Position numbers and translations under genes: made by a program
From: Prolixibacter bellariivorans ATCC BAA-1284
GTDB taxonomy: Bacteria; Bacteroidota; Bacteroidia; Bacteroidales; Prolixibacteraceae
Reading direction: 5' to 3'
Length of the DNA stretch: 64,000 nucleotides
Assembly: GCF_000621705.1 (NCBI RefSeq)
Contig: NZ_JHXO01000007.1
Span: 310,001-374,000 of the forward strand
The notes under the pieces: generated by a model
Database searches by the model: none
Told to the model about the DNA's origin: nothing
What the model saw: the letters and a program-made list of their open reading frames with translations, nothing else
In this document: in pieces, positions 1-9,536 of the stretch
Layout of the letters: every line of letters starts with the position of its first letter
Position numbering within the stretch: the stretch's first letter is position 1

Positions 1-1
1 T

Positions 2-79
2 AATACCGCTGCAGAAAAACAAAAAGTAGACGAATTGCTGGAAGGCTTAGCTGACGGATTCGTCTGCGGCTGCATCTGA
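2..79 (+). CDS. C-terminal fragment of an unidentified protein
   Basis: An open frame enters from the left edge and ends at a TGA at 77-79, 13 bases before the next start. It gives 25 residues ending in EGLADGFVCGCI. The charged helix-like start (EKQKVDELLEGL) and the close spacing to the following gene suggest a real gene end, but the fragment is too short to assign to a family, and an open frame of this length could occur by chance. Confidence 0.4.
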   Translation, partial: NTAAEKQKVDELLEGLADGFVCGCI

Positions 80-92
80 TATAAACTTCACC

Positions 93-713
93 ATGATTAA
101 TTTCCTTGATTTAGCTGGTACCTTTGTATTTGCCGTCAGTGGTACACATACCGCCATGCAAAAAAGATTTGATCTGTTCGGAGCGCTCTTCATTGGCTTT
201 GTAACAGCAGTTGGTGGTGGGACTCTCCGTGATATTTTAATTGGAAGCACTCCAGTATCCTGGATGAAAGATATCCACTACTTCTATATCATTGTGGCGG
301 CTGTTATTTTCACTATTGTTTTCAGAAAGTTTGTCCAAAAGCTGCGAACAACCCTTTTTCTTTTCGATACGATTGGAATCGGTGTCTTTACCGTTATTGG
401 CCTCGAAAAAGCACTACAAATTGGAATTCCCATACCAATGGCCATTATGATGGGAGTAGCTTCTGCTGTGGCCGGTGGTATTCTCCGTGATGTTTTCAGC
501 AACGAAATTCCACTGATTTTTCACAAAGAAATATATGCTACCGCTTGTTTTGCCGGTGGAGTACTGTTCGTAATCCTATATAAGTTTACCCCACTTTCCG
601 AATCATTTAATGTATTATCAACAATAGTCGTCATTATCACAATCCGACTTTTAAGCGTCCGCCTGAATTGGTCATTACCCCGACTATCTAAATATGAAAA
701 TCATGGAGATTAA
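93..713 (+). CDS. Trimeric intracellular cation (TRIC) channel-like membrane protein, UPF0126/YadS family
   Basis: A 206-residue integral membrane protein with about seven hydrophobic segments. Two internally repeated halves each carry the Gly-rich signature of the family: GGGTLRDILIG near residues 48-58 and AGGILRDVFSNEIPL near 128-142. Bacterial members of this family form trimeric cation channels in the inner membrane; the physiological ion and role are not settled. Length and repeat layout are normal for the family. It overlaps the following DUF3820 gene by about 10-20 bases, so the two are probably translated together. Confidence 0.9.
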   Translation: MINFLDLAGTFVFAVSGTHTAMQKRFDLFGALFIGFVTAVGGGTLRDILIGSTPVSWMKDIHYFYIIVAAVIFTIVFRKFVQKLRTTLFLFDTIGIGVFTVIGLEKALQIGIPIPMAIMMGVASAVAGGILRDVFSNEIPLIFHKEIYATACFAGGVLFVILYKFTPLSESFNVLSTIVVIITIRLLSVRLNWSLPRLSKYENHGD

Positions 714-936
714 TGCCGAACAACAACGGAAAGAACTGCTTGATCTGTCCAAAACACGTATGCCTTTTGGGAAATATAAAGATCGGCTACTGGTTGACTT
801 ACCCGAACCTTACTTGGTATGGTTTAAACAAAAAGGCTTTCCAAAAGGAAGTTTGGGGAAAATGCTTGAACAGATGCTCGAAATTAAAATCAATGGTTTA
901 GAATACATAATAAGAAAAATAAATAAGCAATTTTAA
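694..936 (+). CDS. DUF3820 family small protein
   Basis: An 80-residue soluble protein with the DUF3820 core: MPFGKYKDRLLVDLPEPYL near residues 23-41, followed by a W-F-x-x-K-G-F-P motif and a short helical tail. The family is annotated as putative quorum-sensing-regulated virulence factor from a Pseudomonas member, but its biochemical function is unknown. The start overlaps the end of the TRIC-like gene; a second in-frame ATG at 703 is equally possible. Co-transcription with the upstream channel is likely from the overlap. Confidence 0.8.
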   Translation: MKIMEINAEQQRKELLDLSKTRMPFGKYKDRLLVDLPEPYLVWFKQKGFPKGSLGKMLEQMLEIKINGLEYIIRKINKQF

Positions 937-1062
937 TGCTGACAGTCAGTATTGTATGTGTTTTTGTTTAATTATTTTGATGTTTTCTTAAACATTATTG
1001 TATTCTCATGCGTATTACATGCAGAATGAAAATGATTTACGTCTAATCAAACACTGCATGTT

Positions 1063-2421
1063 ATGAAAACAATTAAAATTTCCAGACTTTTAGTCACGAT
1101 GTTGCTTATGGGTTTTGTCTTTATGTCCTGTAAAGACGATGACGATAATACCACCACGGTAGAGCAACCAAAAATGGAACAGACCATTGCTGAAAAAGCA
1201 ATCGGAACTGAAAACCTGAGTACACTTGTTGCAGCTCTTCAGGCTGCCGATTTAGTTGACCCATTCACCAAATCAGGTGACTACACCGTATTTGCGCCAA
1301 CCAACGAAGCGTTTGCACAATTTCTGACGGACAATAATTTCAGCTCACTAAGTGAAGTTCCCAAAGAAGTTCTTGCCAATGTTTTACTCTACCATGTAAT
1401 TAATGCACGCGTCATGTCATCTGACATTTCAGCCGGCTACGCAGCATCATTGTTGCCTGCATCAGAAGATAATTACGTGAGTATTTATTTCCCGGAAGGA
1501 AATGAGACTCGGATTAATGGATATTCCAATGTAACAACGGCTGATATTGAGGCCAGTAATGGTGTGATTCACATCGTCGATAAAGTGCTGGCACCACCGA
1601 CAATCGTCGACCATGCGGTCATGAACTCTTCTTTTTCATCATTGGTTGATGCAGTCACCAAAGCCAACCTGGTGAGTGCGCTGAATGATGGGGATAACCT
1701 TACGGTATTCGCGCCTGTGGACGATGCGTTTGCTTTGCTCCTTTCGGACCTTGGGTTATCGAGCCTTGATGATTTAACTGCGGAGGACCTTACTCCCATT
1801 CTGCTTTATCATGTTCTTGGAACAAGCGTTCCTGCCGCTAGTGTAGCTGAAGGATACGTTCCTACCCTATCAGTGGCCAATGAAAATAATCTGAGTTTGT
1901 ACATTCAGTTAATGGATGGTAGTGTGAAGTTGAATGGCCAATCGAACGTAGTTGCGACCGACGTATTTGGAACTAACGGTGTCATACACGTTATCGACAA
2001 AGTGCTTTTGCCTCAGACAATTGCTGATTTCGCTGTTTCCAATCCGGCATTCTCACAGTTGGTTGCAGCGCTTTCACAGGCTAATCTTGTTGCTGCCTTT
2101 GACGGTTCCGATGTTTATACCGTCTTCGCCCCTGTAGATGCTGCATTTGATGCGCTCTATTCTCAGTTGGGTATTTCCGGCACAACCGATTTGACAGCGG
2201 AAGACCTGACGCCGATACTTACAGCTCATGCTGTAAATGGCAATGTACTCTCCAGCACGCTTACATCAGGCTCAGTGCCAACTCTTAATTCGAACAAATC
2301 GCTGGATATTGCTGTCGCAGAAAGTGGAGTAACTATCGATGGAGATATCAATGTGGTGGCTACCGATGTACAGGCAACAAACGGAGTTATTCACGTCATC
2401 GATAAAGTTATCGTTCCCTAA
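1063..2421 (+). CDS. Lipoprotein with three fasciclin (FAS1) domains
   Basis: A 452-residue secreted lipoprotein. Residues 1-23 form a lipoprotein signal ending in FMSC, followed by an acidic stretch (KDDDDN) typical of surface-exposed Bacteroidota lipoproteins. Three FAS1 repeats follow, roughly residues 40-175, 178-318 and 320-452. Each has the YTVFAPTNEAF-type box and ends in NGVIH(I/V)IDKV. FAS1 domains mediate adhesion and matrix contact; the ligand cannot be read from the sequence. The gene stands alone, with its own rho-independent terminator 28 bases downstream. Confidence 0.92.
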   Translation: MKTIKISRLLVTMLLMGFVFMSCKDDDDNTTTVEQPKMEQTIAEKAIGTENLSTLVAALQAADLVDPFTKSGDYTVFAPTNEAFAQFLTDNNFSSLSEVPKEVLANVLLYHVINARVMSSDISAGYAASLLPASEDNYVSIYFPEGNETRINGYSNVTTADIEASNGVIHIVDKVLAPPTIVDHAVMNSSFSSLVDAVTKANLVSALNDGDNLTVFAPVDDAFALLLSDLGLSSLDDLTAEDLTPILLYHVLGTSVPAASVAEGYVPTLSVANENNLSLYIQLMDGSVKLNGQSNVVATDVFGTNGVIHVIDKVLLPQTIADFAVSNPAFSQLVAALSQANLVAAFDGSDVYTVFAPVDAAFDALYSQLGISGTTDLTAEDLTPILTAHAVNGNVLSSTLTSGSVPTLNSNKSLDIAVAESGVTIDGDINVVATDVQATNGVIHVIDKVIVP

Positions 2422-2448
2422 ATATATACGTTTGGTTGATCAATGGAG

Positions 2449-2473
2449 GGCCGGAATTGATTTCCGGCCTTTT
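2449..2473 (+). terminator. Rho-independent terminator of the fasciclin gene
   Basis: A perfect 8-bp stem (GGCCGGAA at 2449-2456, TTCCGGCC at 2462-2469) with a 5-base loop is followed by a T run. It lies 28 bases after the stop of the fasciclin gene. Confidence 0.9.
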
Positions 2474-2515
2474 ATTCAAAATGCTTATCTTTAGCCTAAC
2501 CTCATTTTGAAAGCA

Positions 2516-3415
2516 ATGTCAGCATCATATACAATAAAGGATTTAGAAAATCTCTCGGGAATAAAAGCACATACCATTCGCATTTGGGAGAAAAGATATG
2601 GTTTGTTGGTTCCCCAACGCACGGATACGAATATTCGTCGTTATTCCGATGATGATTTGAAGAAAATCATCAATATCTCCTTACTGGTGAACCGCGGCTT
2701 TAAAATCTCCAAAATTGCGGCTCTCTCCGAAGAAGAATTGTATCATCACGCACTGAAGGTTAATTCCAAACCTGAAGACACCAACGACCGCATAGAGAAA
2801 CTGATTTTTTATATGCTTTCGCTAGACGTCAATAGCTTAGAGTTGGAAGTAGAATCGTTGATACAGGAAGCTGGTGTTGAGAAAGCCATCTATCAGTATA
2901 TCTTCCCTTTAATGGAGAAAATAGGCACATTGTGGCAGGCAAACAGTATCGTTCCCGCGCAAGAGCATTTCGTGTTTAATTTTTTGCGTCAGAAACTAAT
3001 TATTGAAACCGATAAGCTACCGAAGACTGATGGGAACGAGCAACTTTCAGGGCTTTTCTTCCTGCCAGAAGGCGAAAACCATGAATTCAGTTTGCTTTTC
3101 TACAATTACCTCGCTCGAAAAAACGGCCATCACACGCTCTACCTGGGCCAATCAGTTCCACTTTCCGATATTCTCACCATCGCTGAATCGTTTCATTTCG
3201 ATTATTATTTTACAGCGATTATTACCTCGTCGCCAAAGGATGACTTTGAGCAATTTCTTTCTGATTTCTCAAGCAAGGTAAGTGCTTCAATGTTGTATGT
3301 GACCGGGAAAGAAGCACAAAACTACAAACGCAAACATCCGAGAAATACCCGGATAGTGAGCCAACCAGAGAAATTTGCTGTCGAAATCAAAAGCCTGGAT
3401 ACAAAGAAAAAATAG
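2516..3415 (+). CDS. MerR-family regulator with CarH/LitR-like cobalamin-binding domain
   Basis: About 299 residues. The N-terminal MerR helix-turn-helix (YTIKDLENLSGIKAHTIRIW) includes the family's R-I-W-E-K-R-Y-G-L recognition segment. A helical domain and a Rossmann-like cobalamin-binding domain follow. The CarH-type W-x9-EH motif is intact (LWQANSIVPAQEH), and a candidate lower-ligand His sits in GENHEF, although the usual Gly after D-x-H-x-x is Ser. An upstream in-frame TTG at 2507 exists; the ATG at 2516 gives a normal MerR N-terminus and is preferred. Related proteins are light- or B12-dependent repressors, often of carotenoid genes, but none are in this window. It converges on metA with only 7 bases between stops and no terminator seen. 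Confidence 0.85.
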   Translation: MSASYTIKDLENLSGIKAHTIRIWEKRYGLLVPQRTDTNIRRYSDDDLKKIINISLLVNRGFKISKIAALSEEELYHHALKVNSKPEDTNDRIEKLIFYMLSLDVNSLELEVESLIQEAGVEKAIYQYIFPLMEKIGTLWQANSIVPAQEHFVFNFLRQKLIIETDKLPKTDGNEQLSGLFFLPEGENHEFSLLFYNYLARKNGHHTLYLGQSVPLSDILTIAESFHFDYYFTAIITSSPKDDFEQFLSDFSSKVSASMLYVTGKEAQNYKRKHPRNTRIVSQPEKFAVEIKSLDTKKK

Positions 3416-3422
3416 CAGATTA

Positions 3423-4340
3423 CTACTTTATATCTTTCAAATTAAAAGGCGTTTCCTGATAAACGTAATAGTTCAGCCAATTCGAAAACAACAGATTAGA
3501 ATGAGCACGCCACAGCATTAGCGGCTTTTGAGAACTATCGTTATTGGGATAGTAATTTCTGGGAACTTCAATGGGCAAGTTTTTCGCTACATCACGTTTG
3601 TATTCTGAATCGAGATTAATACGTGCGTATTCAGAGTGACCGGTAACAAAAATTTGCTTTCCTTTTCGTGCCATTACCATGTACACACCAGCTTCTGCCG
3701 AAGAAGAAACAATTTTCAGTTCAGGAACTTTTTCGATGTCCTCCCTGCGTGTTTCGGTATGTCGTGAATGCGGGACATAAAATATGTCGTCAAAACCTCT
3801 GAATATCGGCAATTTATTATCGGTAACCGAATGCTCAAATACACCGAACATTTTCTTGTCCAATGGATGTTTCGGCACACCGTAAAAATGATAAAGTCCT
3901 GCCTGAGCTCCCCAGCATATGAACAAGGTAGAGGTCACGTGATGAACCGACCAATCCATTACAGCCTTTAATTCATTCCAATAATCAACGTCTTCAAAGG
4001 GCAGTAATTCCACCGGCGCTCCAGTGACTATCATTCCGTCATAGTTGTTCTGTGAAACCGAATCAAATCGCTGATAAAATGCCTGCATGTGTTCAGCCGG
4101 TGTATGCTTGGGGGTATGCCCGCCAAGTTGCAGCAAGTCGATCTCTACCTGGAGAGGCGTATTCGACAACAGCCGGATTAAATCCGTCTCCGTGTTCACC
4201 TTCAGCGGCATCAGATTCACAATGGCAATTCTCAGCGGCCTGATATCCTGGTGCGCAGCCCTGCTCTTGCTCATGACAAAGATGTTCTCTTTCTTGAGCA
4301 TTTTAATGGCAGGCAGTTTATCGGGCAAGTTTAAAGGCAT
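3423..4340 (-). CDS. metA: Homoserine O-acyltransferase (MetA family), probably acetyl-CoA-specific
   Basis: A 305-residue cytoplasmic enzyme for the first committed step of methionine synthesis, acylation of homoserine. Catalytic Cys142 lies in FICWGAQAG; His235 and Glu237 lie in GHSEY, the same positions as in studied MetA enzymes. Residue 111 is Glu ([10 protein letters not shown]). In characterised homologues Gly111 goes with succinyl-CoA and Glu111 with acetyl-CoA, so despite the usual 'succinyltransferase' label this is probably an acetyltransferase (inference). That fits the upstream gene, an O-acetylhomoserine sulfhydrylase. It is the last gene of the aspartate kinase - metY - metA operon. 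Confidence 0.93.
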   Translation of the reverse strand: MPLNLPDKLPAIKMLKKENIFVMSKSRAAHQDIRPLRIAIVNLMPLKVNTETDLIRLLSNTPLQVEIDLLQLGGHTPKHTPAEHMQAFYQRFDSVSQNNYDGMIVTGAPVELLPFEDVDYWNELKAVMDWSVHHVTSTLFICWGAQAGLYHFYGVPKHPLDKKMFGVFEHSVTDNKLPIFRGFDDIFYVPHSRHTETRREDIEKVPELKIVSSSAEAGVYMVMARKGKQIFVTGHSEYARINLDSEYKRDVAKNLPIEVPRNYYPNNDSSQKPLMLWRAHSNLLFSNWLNYYVYQETPFNLKDIK

Positions 4341-4364
4341 TTTACTCTGTTTTTGAAGTTAAAA

Positions 4365-4395
4365 TTGCAGGATTCGAAAATAACGAATCCTGCAA
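4365..4395 (-). terminator. Intercistronic hairpin between metY and metA (partial terminator or processing site)
   Basis: A perfect 12-bp stem (4365-4376 with 4384-4395) with a 7-base A/T loop. On the minus strand it is followed by TTTTAAC. It sits in the 81-base gap between the metY stop and the metA start. It could reduce metA expression by partial termination or protect the upstream transcript; only the structure is seen. Confidence 0.6.
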
Positions 4396-4421
4396 ACTAT
4401 TCCTATTCGGCCATTTATCAA

Positions 4422-5735
<1,314 letters not shown>

Positions 5736-5748
5736 TTACTGTTTTATG

Positions 5749-5773
5749 TGACACAGAACACCGCTCTGTGTCA
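5749..5773. other. Hairpin between aspartate kinase and metY
   Basis: A perfect 9-bp inverted repeat (TGACACAGA at 5749-5757, TCTGTGTCA at 5765-5773) with a 7-base loop in the 81-base gap. No T run follows on the minus strand, so it looks more like an mRNA-processing or stabilising element than a terminator of the operon. Confidence 0.55.
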
Positions 5774-5795
5774 TTTTCCCCGCCTGGGAATGATT

Positions 5796-7184
5796 TTATA
5801 CCTGAATAGATTTTGGTTCAAAAAACTCCTGGTGAACTGCTCTTACAGCTTTGGAACGGTCGTCGCAGTTGACGAGAAAATAGCTGACGACCGGTGACGC
5901 CCCCGAACAACTCATCACTACGTTAATTCCTTTGCTCGCCATCGATGAAAAAATCCGCGCAGCGATTCCGTAGTTGTCGATCAAACCATCGCCTACTGCC
6001 GCGATGACCGAAATTTTTTCGATCACCAACAACTCGCTGACAGCGGGTAGCTCTTCGGCACTGACCACCGCATAAGCGTTGCGCAAATCCTTTTTGGCTA
6101 AAAGTATGTTGATGGAAATTTGAGATGTAATAACAGAGCTAATATTGATTCCGGCCAAATGCAGTGCTGTTGTTACACGGGCCAGAATTCCTGGTTTTAG
6201 CCCTACACCGGGACCTTTCAGTTTCAGCACACCAAAATCATCGCTGTAGGTAACACTCTTCACCACACCCTCGCGAATGGTTTGGTCAGAATTCACGATG
6301 GATAGCGGCTTTTCTACATCCATGTCGCCATAAATGTTGAATACCCGAATGGGGATGTGTGGGTCGACCAATGGTTCAACCGTGCGAGGGTGCAGTATTT
6401 TTGCACCAAAATAGGCCAACTCTGCTGCTTCTGCATATGCCAGTCGCTCAATCCGTACGGGCCCATCAACAAGCTTCGGATCGGCGCTTAAAAAGCCATC
6501 TACATCTTTCCAGATATCCAACGACGAGGCTCCGATGCAACGGGCAAGAGCTGCAGCAGAATAATCACTTCCTCCGCGGCCCAGTAAGGTTACTTTTCCC
6601 TCATCTGATACTCCGTAAAACCCCGGAACAACATAAATTCGATTCCCCGAAAGAGCTTCTCTCACCGGAGTTGTTGCTTTCTGAAAATCAATGGATGCAC
6701 TACCGAATTCGCCATCGGTAACCAACCCAATTTCCTCGGGTGAGGCATATTGAGCATCCAAACCGTACCCCTCGAGCACGCCTTGCAGGAATACGGCCGA
6801 CAAACGCTCCCCAAATGCCAGGATTAAATCCTCTAATGCGGGGGATGCATCACCTGTCAGGGCGATTCCCTGCAGGTAATTCTCCAATTCATCAAGCAGG
6901 TTCCGGATGTCGGTTTCTACCCGCTCCAGCAATTCGCTTGCGATTGGATGCTCTTCCAGCGCCTCTTTCTTCAGTTGATAAAGATAACGGCCTACTTCAC
7001 CGGCCACTTTTTCATTTTGGCGGGCTTTCTCCAGCGATTCAATCAGGTAGTTGGTAACTCCATAGAAGGCGGACACAACAACCACAAGAGGTTCATCATA
7101 GTTCTTGATAACGTTTACCACGCGGCGCACGTCACTCTTGCTTTTTAGGTTCGAGCCGCCGAATTTTACGACAATCTTCGGCAT
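5796..7184 (-). CDS. lysC: Aspartate kinase, monofunctional, with C-terminal ACT domains
   Basis: A 462-residue aspartokinase catalysing ATP-dependent phosphorylation of aspartate, the entry to the Lys/Thr/Met pathways. The N-terminal VKFGGSNLKS is the nucleotide-binding motif (a variant of KFGGTS). A kinase domain runs to about residue 290. Two ACT domains follow (from about GVLKLKGPGVGLKPG and VIEKISVIAAVGDG), which normally bind inhibitory amino acids. No homoserine dehydrogenase domain is fused. It is the first enzyme gene of the methionine operon and starts about 100 bases after the Met-rich leader peptide, so this isozyme is probably committed to methionine supply (inference). Confidence 0.93.
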   Translation of the reverse strand: MPKIVVKFGGSNLKSKSDVRRVVNVIKNYDEPLVVVVSAFYGVTNYLIESLEKARQNEKVAGEVGRYLYQLKKEALEEHPIASELLERVETDIRNLLDELENYLQGIALTGDASPALEDLILAFGERLSAVFLQGVLEGYGLDAQYASPEEIGLVTDGEFGSASIDFQKATTPVREALSGNRIYVVPGFYGVSDEGKVTLLGRGGSDYSAAALARCIGASSLDIWKDVDGFLSADPKLVDGPVRIERLAYAEAAELAYFGAKILHPRTVEPLVDPHIPIRVFNIYGDMDVEKPLSIVNSDQTIREGVVKSVTYSDDFGVLKLKGPGVGLKPGILARVTTALHLAGINISSVITSQISINILLAKKDLRNAYAVVSAEELPAVSELLVIEKISVIAAVGDGLIDNYGIAARIFSSMASKGINVVMSCSGASPVVSYFLVNCDDRSKAVRAVHQEFFEPKSIQV

Positions 7185-7233
7185 AATAATCCCTAATAAG
7201 ATGTAAGAAAATAAGTTGTTTCAGATGATGGGT

Positions 7234-7248
7234 GGTCCGGAACGGACC
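7234..7248 (-). other. GC-rich hairpin just upstream of aspartate kinase
   Basis: A perfect 6-bp stem (GGTCCG/CGGACC) around a 3-base loop, 50 bases upstream of the aspartate kinase start and 38 bases after the leader-peptide stop. It lacks a clear T run, so it is not a simple terminator. It could alternate with structures formed within the leader-peptide region. Confidence 0.45.
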
Positions 7249-7285
7249 GGTCGGAAATGCCTCCAAGCACGGATATGCCTGAAGG

Positions 7286-7399
7286 CTATCGCATGGACAT
7301 AGTCATGGTGGGCATCATAGAAGAAGCAGTCATCAATCCCGAGGTGTAAATGGTTACCTCGGCAGTAAATTTTGGTGTAATGATTTGTTCTTTTTTCAT
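7286..7399 (-). CDS. Met/Thr-rich leader peptide of the methionine operon
   Basis: A 37-codon frame starts with an ATG 13 bases downstream of the S-box aptamer and ends at TAG, 101 bases before the aspartate kinase start. It contains 7 Met (including the start) and 7 Thr. Six Met fall in the last 15 residues, LMTASSMMPTMTMSMR. A 7-bp hairpin (7339-7362) lies within the frame and a GC-rich hairpin (7234-7248) after it. The clustering of Met codons next to the stop is what a translation-coupled attenuator sensing charged tRNA-Met would look like. Expression and function are inferred; the alternative is a chance frame in a structured leader. Confidence 0.6.
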   Translation of the reverse strand: MKKEQIITPKFTAEVTIYTSGLMTASSMMPTMTMSMR

Positions 7400-7411
7400 T
7401 GTTTTGCTGTT

Positions 7412-7495
7412 TATTATGATTAGGTTTTGGCACCATGGATGTTTCCGGTTGCCAGAGCTTCACAGAGCCTAATCTCTCCACTCTTCTTCATAATA
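7412..7495 (-). ncRNA. S-box (SAM-I) riboswitch controlling the aspartate kinase - metY - metA operon
   Basis: On the minus strand the segment carries the SAM-I core in order: AGAGTGGAGAG, then TGTGAAGCTCTGGCAACC, then GGTGCCAAAACC. These correspond to the conserved GAGGGA, ATGA-rCC-GGCAACC and GGTGC-AAttCC blocks. It is closed by a perfect 8-bp P1 helix, TATTATGA (7495-7488) with TCATAATA (7419-7412). The aptamer is compact because P3 is short. S-box RNAs bind S-adenosylmethionine and repress methionine genes. No canonical terminator follows, so the expression platform may be translational or act through the adjacent leader peptide (inference). Confidence 0.85.
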
Positions 7496-7536
7496 TCAAA
7501 CATCTTCTTTGCCCAAGAATATGCATGATGTGTTGA

Positions 7537-7568
7537 CAAACATATGGACATGATTTCAAAAATGCAAA
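7537..7568 (-). promoter_or_regulatory. Bacteroidota-type promoter of the methionine operon
   Basis: On the minus strand TTTG (7568-7565), a 20-base spacer and TATGTTTG (7544-7537) match the -33 TTTG and -7 TAnnTTTG elements exactly. Transcription would begin about 35 bases before the S-box aptamer. Confidence 0.75.
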
Positions 7569-7816
7569 CATCTCAACATAAAAATCGGACAAATTCCTAT
7601 TTTTTAAAATCAGGTTAATATTACTTCCAATATTTTAGAGAAACCAGCCGTTCACATTATGACATAAAAGATCTTCTTTGTAGTTTTAACTCGCCGCTAA
7701 CTCAAAACCTGACAACCATGAAATGCTCGCTTTGCATTCTTCCGAAATACCTACCTTGTATTAATTTCCGAATGATATCCCACTTTATTTAAAACTGGAA
7801 ACTAAACAACAAACAC

Positions 7817-9439
7817 ATGAAACTTAAAAAAGGATTCTTTATGCTGGTTATTCTAGCTGCAGTTGTTGGATGCTCAAACAAGCAATACACGCGGCCTGAA
7901 GTGAAAATTGTTCCGGAACCGGCCAAAGTTGTGAACACAGATGGCGTGTTTGTCCTGAATAAAAAAACACCCGTTCTGGTAAACGAAGATAACCCGGAAC
8001 TGAAACAAATTGCTGGTTTTCTTACGGCTCACTTGTCTGATTTTTATGGTCTGAATGCTTCTGTCGATGTAGCTGACTCACCACAAAAAAAGGCCATATT
8101 TATCGGTCTCGACAAAAGTCTCAACCTTGGGAAAGAAGCTTACAATCTATCTGTAACGCCAAAACAAATTGTACTGAAAGCCTCTGCACCAAATGGTTTG
8201 TTTTACGGTGTTCAAACCTTGATTCAGCTACTGCCCCCGTCTCGTCAACAACTATCGGAAGCTGTATTTCCCGCCGTTGAAATCGAAGATACTCCCCGAT
8301 TCGGCTGGCGTGGTATGCACCTCGACGTGGGACGTCATTTTATGCCGGTCGATTTCGTAAAAAAGTACATCGATTACATTGCCATGAACAAAATGAACGT
8401 GTTCCATTGGCACCTCACCGAGGATCAGGGTTGGCGTATTGAAATCAAGAAATACCCAAAACTGACCGAAATAGGTTCTAAAAGGAAAGAGACAATCATA
8501 GGGCATGCTCATGAGTCAAAAGAATACGATGGAAAACCTTACGGTGGATTTTATACGCAGGACGAGATCAAAGATGTTGTTGCATACGCCAAAGCCCGTT
8601 ATGTAACAGTCGTTCCGGAAATCGAACTTCCCGGACATGCTTTAGCAGCGTTGGCATCATATCCCGAATTGGGATGTACCGGTGGTCCTTATGAAGTAGC
8701 AACAACTTGGGGCGTTTTCGACGATGTTTATTGTGCGGGTAAAGAAGAAACGTTCCAATTCCTTGAAGATGTTATTTCCGAGGTGATGCCGCTGTTTCCG
8801 GGCGAATATTTTCACATTGGAGGCGATGAATGTCCGAAAACCCAGTGGGAAAAATGCCCTTACTGCCAGGCCCGCATGAAAAAAGAAGGATTGAAAAACG
8901 AACATGAACTACAAAGTTATTTCGTGCAACGGATCGAAAAATTCCTGAATGCACATGGCAAGAAAATGATTGGCTGGGACGAAATTCTAGAAGGTGGATT
9001 GGCTCCTAATGCGACTGTCATGTCATGGCGCGGCGAAGAAGGCGGTATCGCGGCTGCACAGGCACATCACGATGCTGTGATGACACCAGGCAATTATTGT
9101 TATTTCGACCATTACCAAGCCGATCCCAAGACACAACCTCTGGCGATAGGCGGGTTTACTCCGCTCAAAGAGGTTTACGGATACGAACCGATTCCCAAAG
9201 AGTTGTCTGCAGAAGAGGGGAAATATATTCTGGGCGCTCAGGGAAATGTTTGGACCGAATACATGGCAACTCCCGAACGTGTCGAATACATGGTATTCCC
9301 GCGCATTGCGGCATTAGCTGAGGTAGTTTGGTCGCCCAAGGGAAGCCGCAATTACGACGATTTTATGAATCGGATGCAGGATGAAGTGAAACGCTACGAT
9401 GCCTATGGTATCAATTACTGTAAAGTGGAATTTCAATAG
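7817..9439 (+). CDS. Beta-N-acetylhexosaminidase, glycoside hydrolase family 20, lipoprotein
   Basis: A 540-residue exported enzyme that removes terminal N-acetylglucosamine/galactosamine from glycans. It has a lipoprotein signal ending at residue ~19 (AAVVGC) and a GH20b N-terminal domain at about 30-155. The GH20 TIM barrel begins at RFGWRGMHLDVGRHF and contains MNVFHWHLTEDQGWR. The catalytic Asp-Glu pair is in FHIGGDECPK. Length and domain order are normal. It is monocistronic, with a terminator 21 bases downstream. Likely substrates are chitin oligomers, glycoproteins or peptidoglycan fragments; which one cannot be told. Confidence 0.95.
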   Translation: MKLKKGFFMLVILAAVVGCSNKQYTRPEVKIVPEPAKVVNTDGVFVLNKKTPVLVNEDNPELKQIAGFLTAHLSDFYGLNASVDVADSPQKKAIFIGLDKSLNLGKEAYNLSVTPKQIVLKASAPNGLFYGVQTLIQLLPPSRQQLSEAVFPAVEIEDTPRFGWRGMHLDVGRHFMPVDFVKKYIDYIAMNKMNVFHWHLTEDQGWRIEIKKYPKLTEIGSKRKETIIGHAHESKEYDGKPYGGFYTQDEIKDVVAYAKARYVTVVPEIELPGHALAALASYPELGCTGGPYEVATTWGVFDDVYCAGKEETFQFLEDVISEVMPLFPGEYFHIGGDECPKTQWEKCPYCQARMKKEGLKNEHELQSYFVQRIEKFLNAHGKKMIGWDEILEGGLAPNATVMSWRGEEGGIAAAQAHHDAVMTPGNYCYFDHYQADPKTQPLAIGGFTPLKEVYGYEPIPKELSAEEGKYILGAQGNVWTEYMATPERVEYMVFPRIAALAEVVWSPKGSRNYDDFMNRMQDEVKRYDAYGINYCKVEFQ

Positions 9440-9460
9440 AAATTGAATTATCATAAAAGA

Positions 9461-9489
9461 AAAGGATGGCAATATTGTCATCCTTTTTT
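9461..9489 (+). terminator. Terminator of the GH20 gene
   Basis: An 8-bp stem (AAAGGATG at 9461-9468, CATCCTTT at 9479-9486) and a following T run. Confidence 0.85.
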
Positions 9490-9536
9490 CATTTATCCGT
9501 ATTTTCCCGTGTTCAATACAAAACTTAACCGCGACC

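Noticed and set aside
47-502. Minus-strand frames opposite the TRIC-like gene
   Set aside because: The plus-strand frame carries clear family motifs; the antisense frames do not.
4052-4356. Plus-strand frames opposite metA
   Set aside because: metA has all catalytic residues at reference positions; the antisense frames have none.
7221-7481. 86-residue minus-strand frame across the methionine leader
   Set aside because: It begins inside the S-box aptamer and overlaps the leader peptide in another frame; the RNA structure explains the sequence better.
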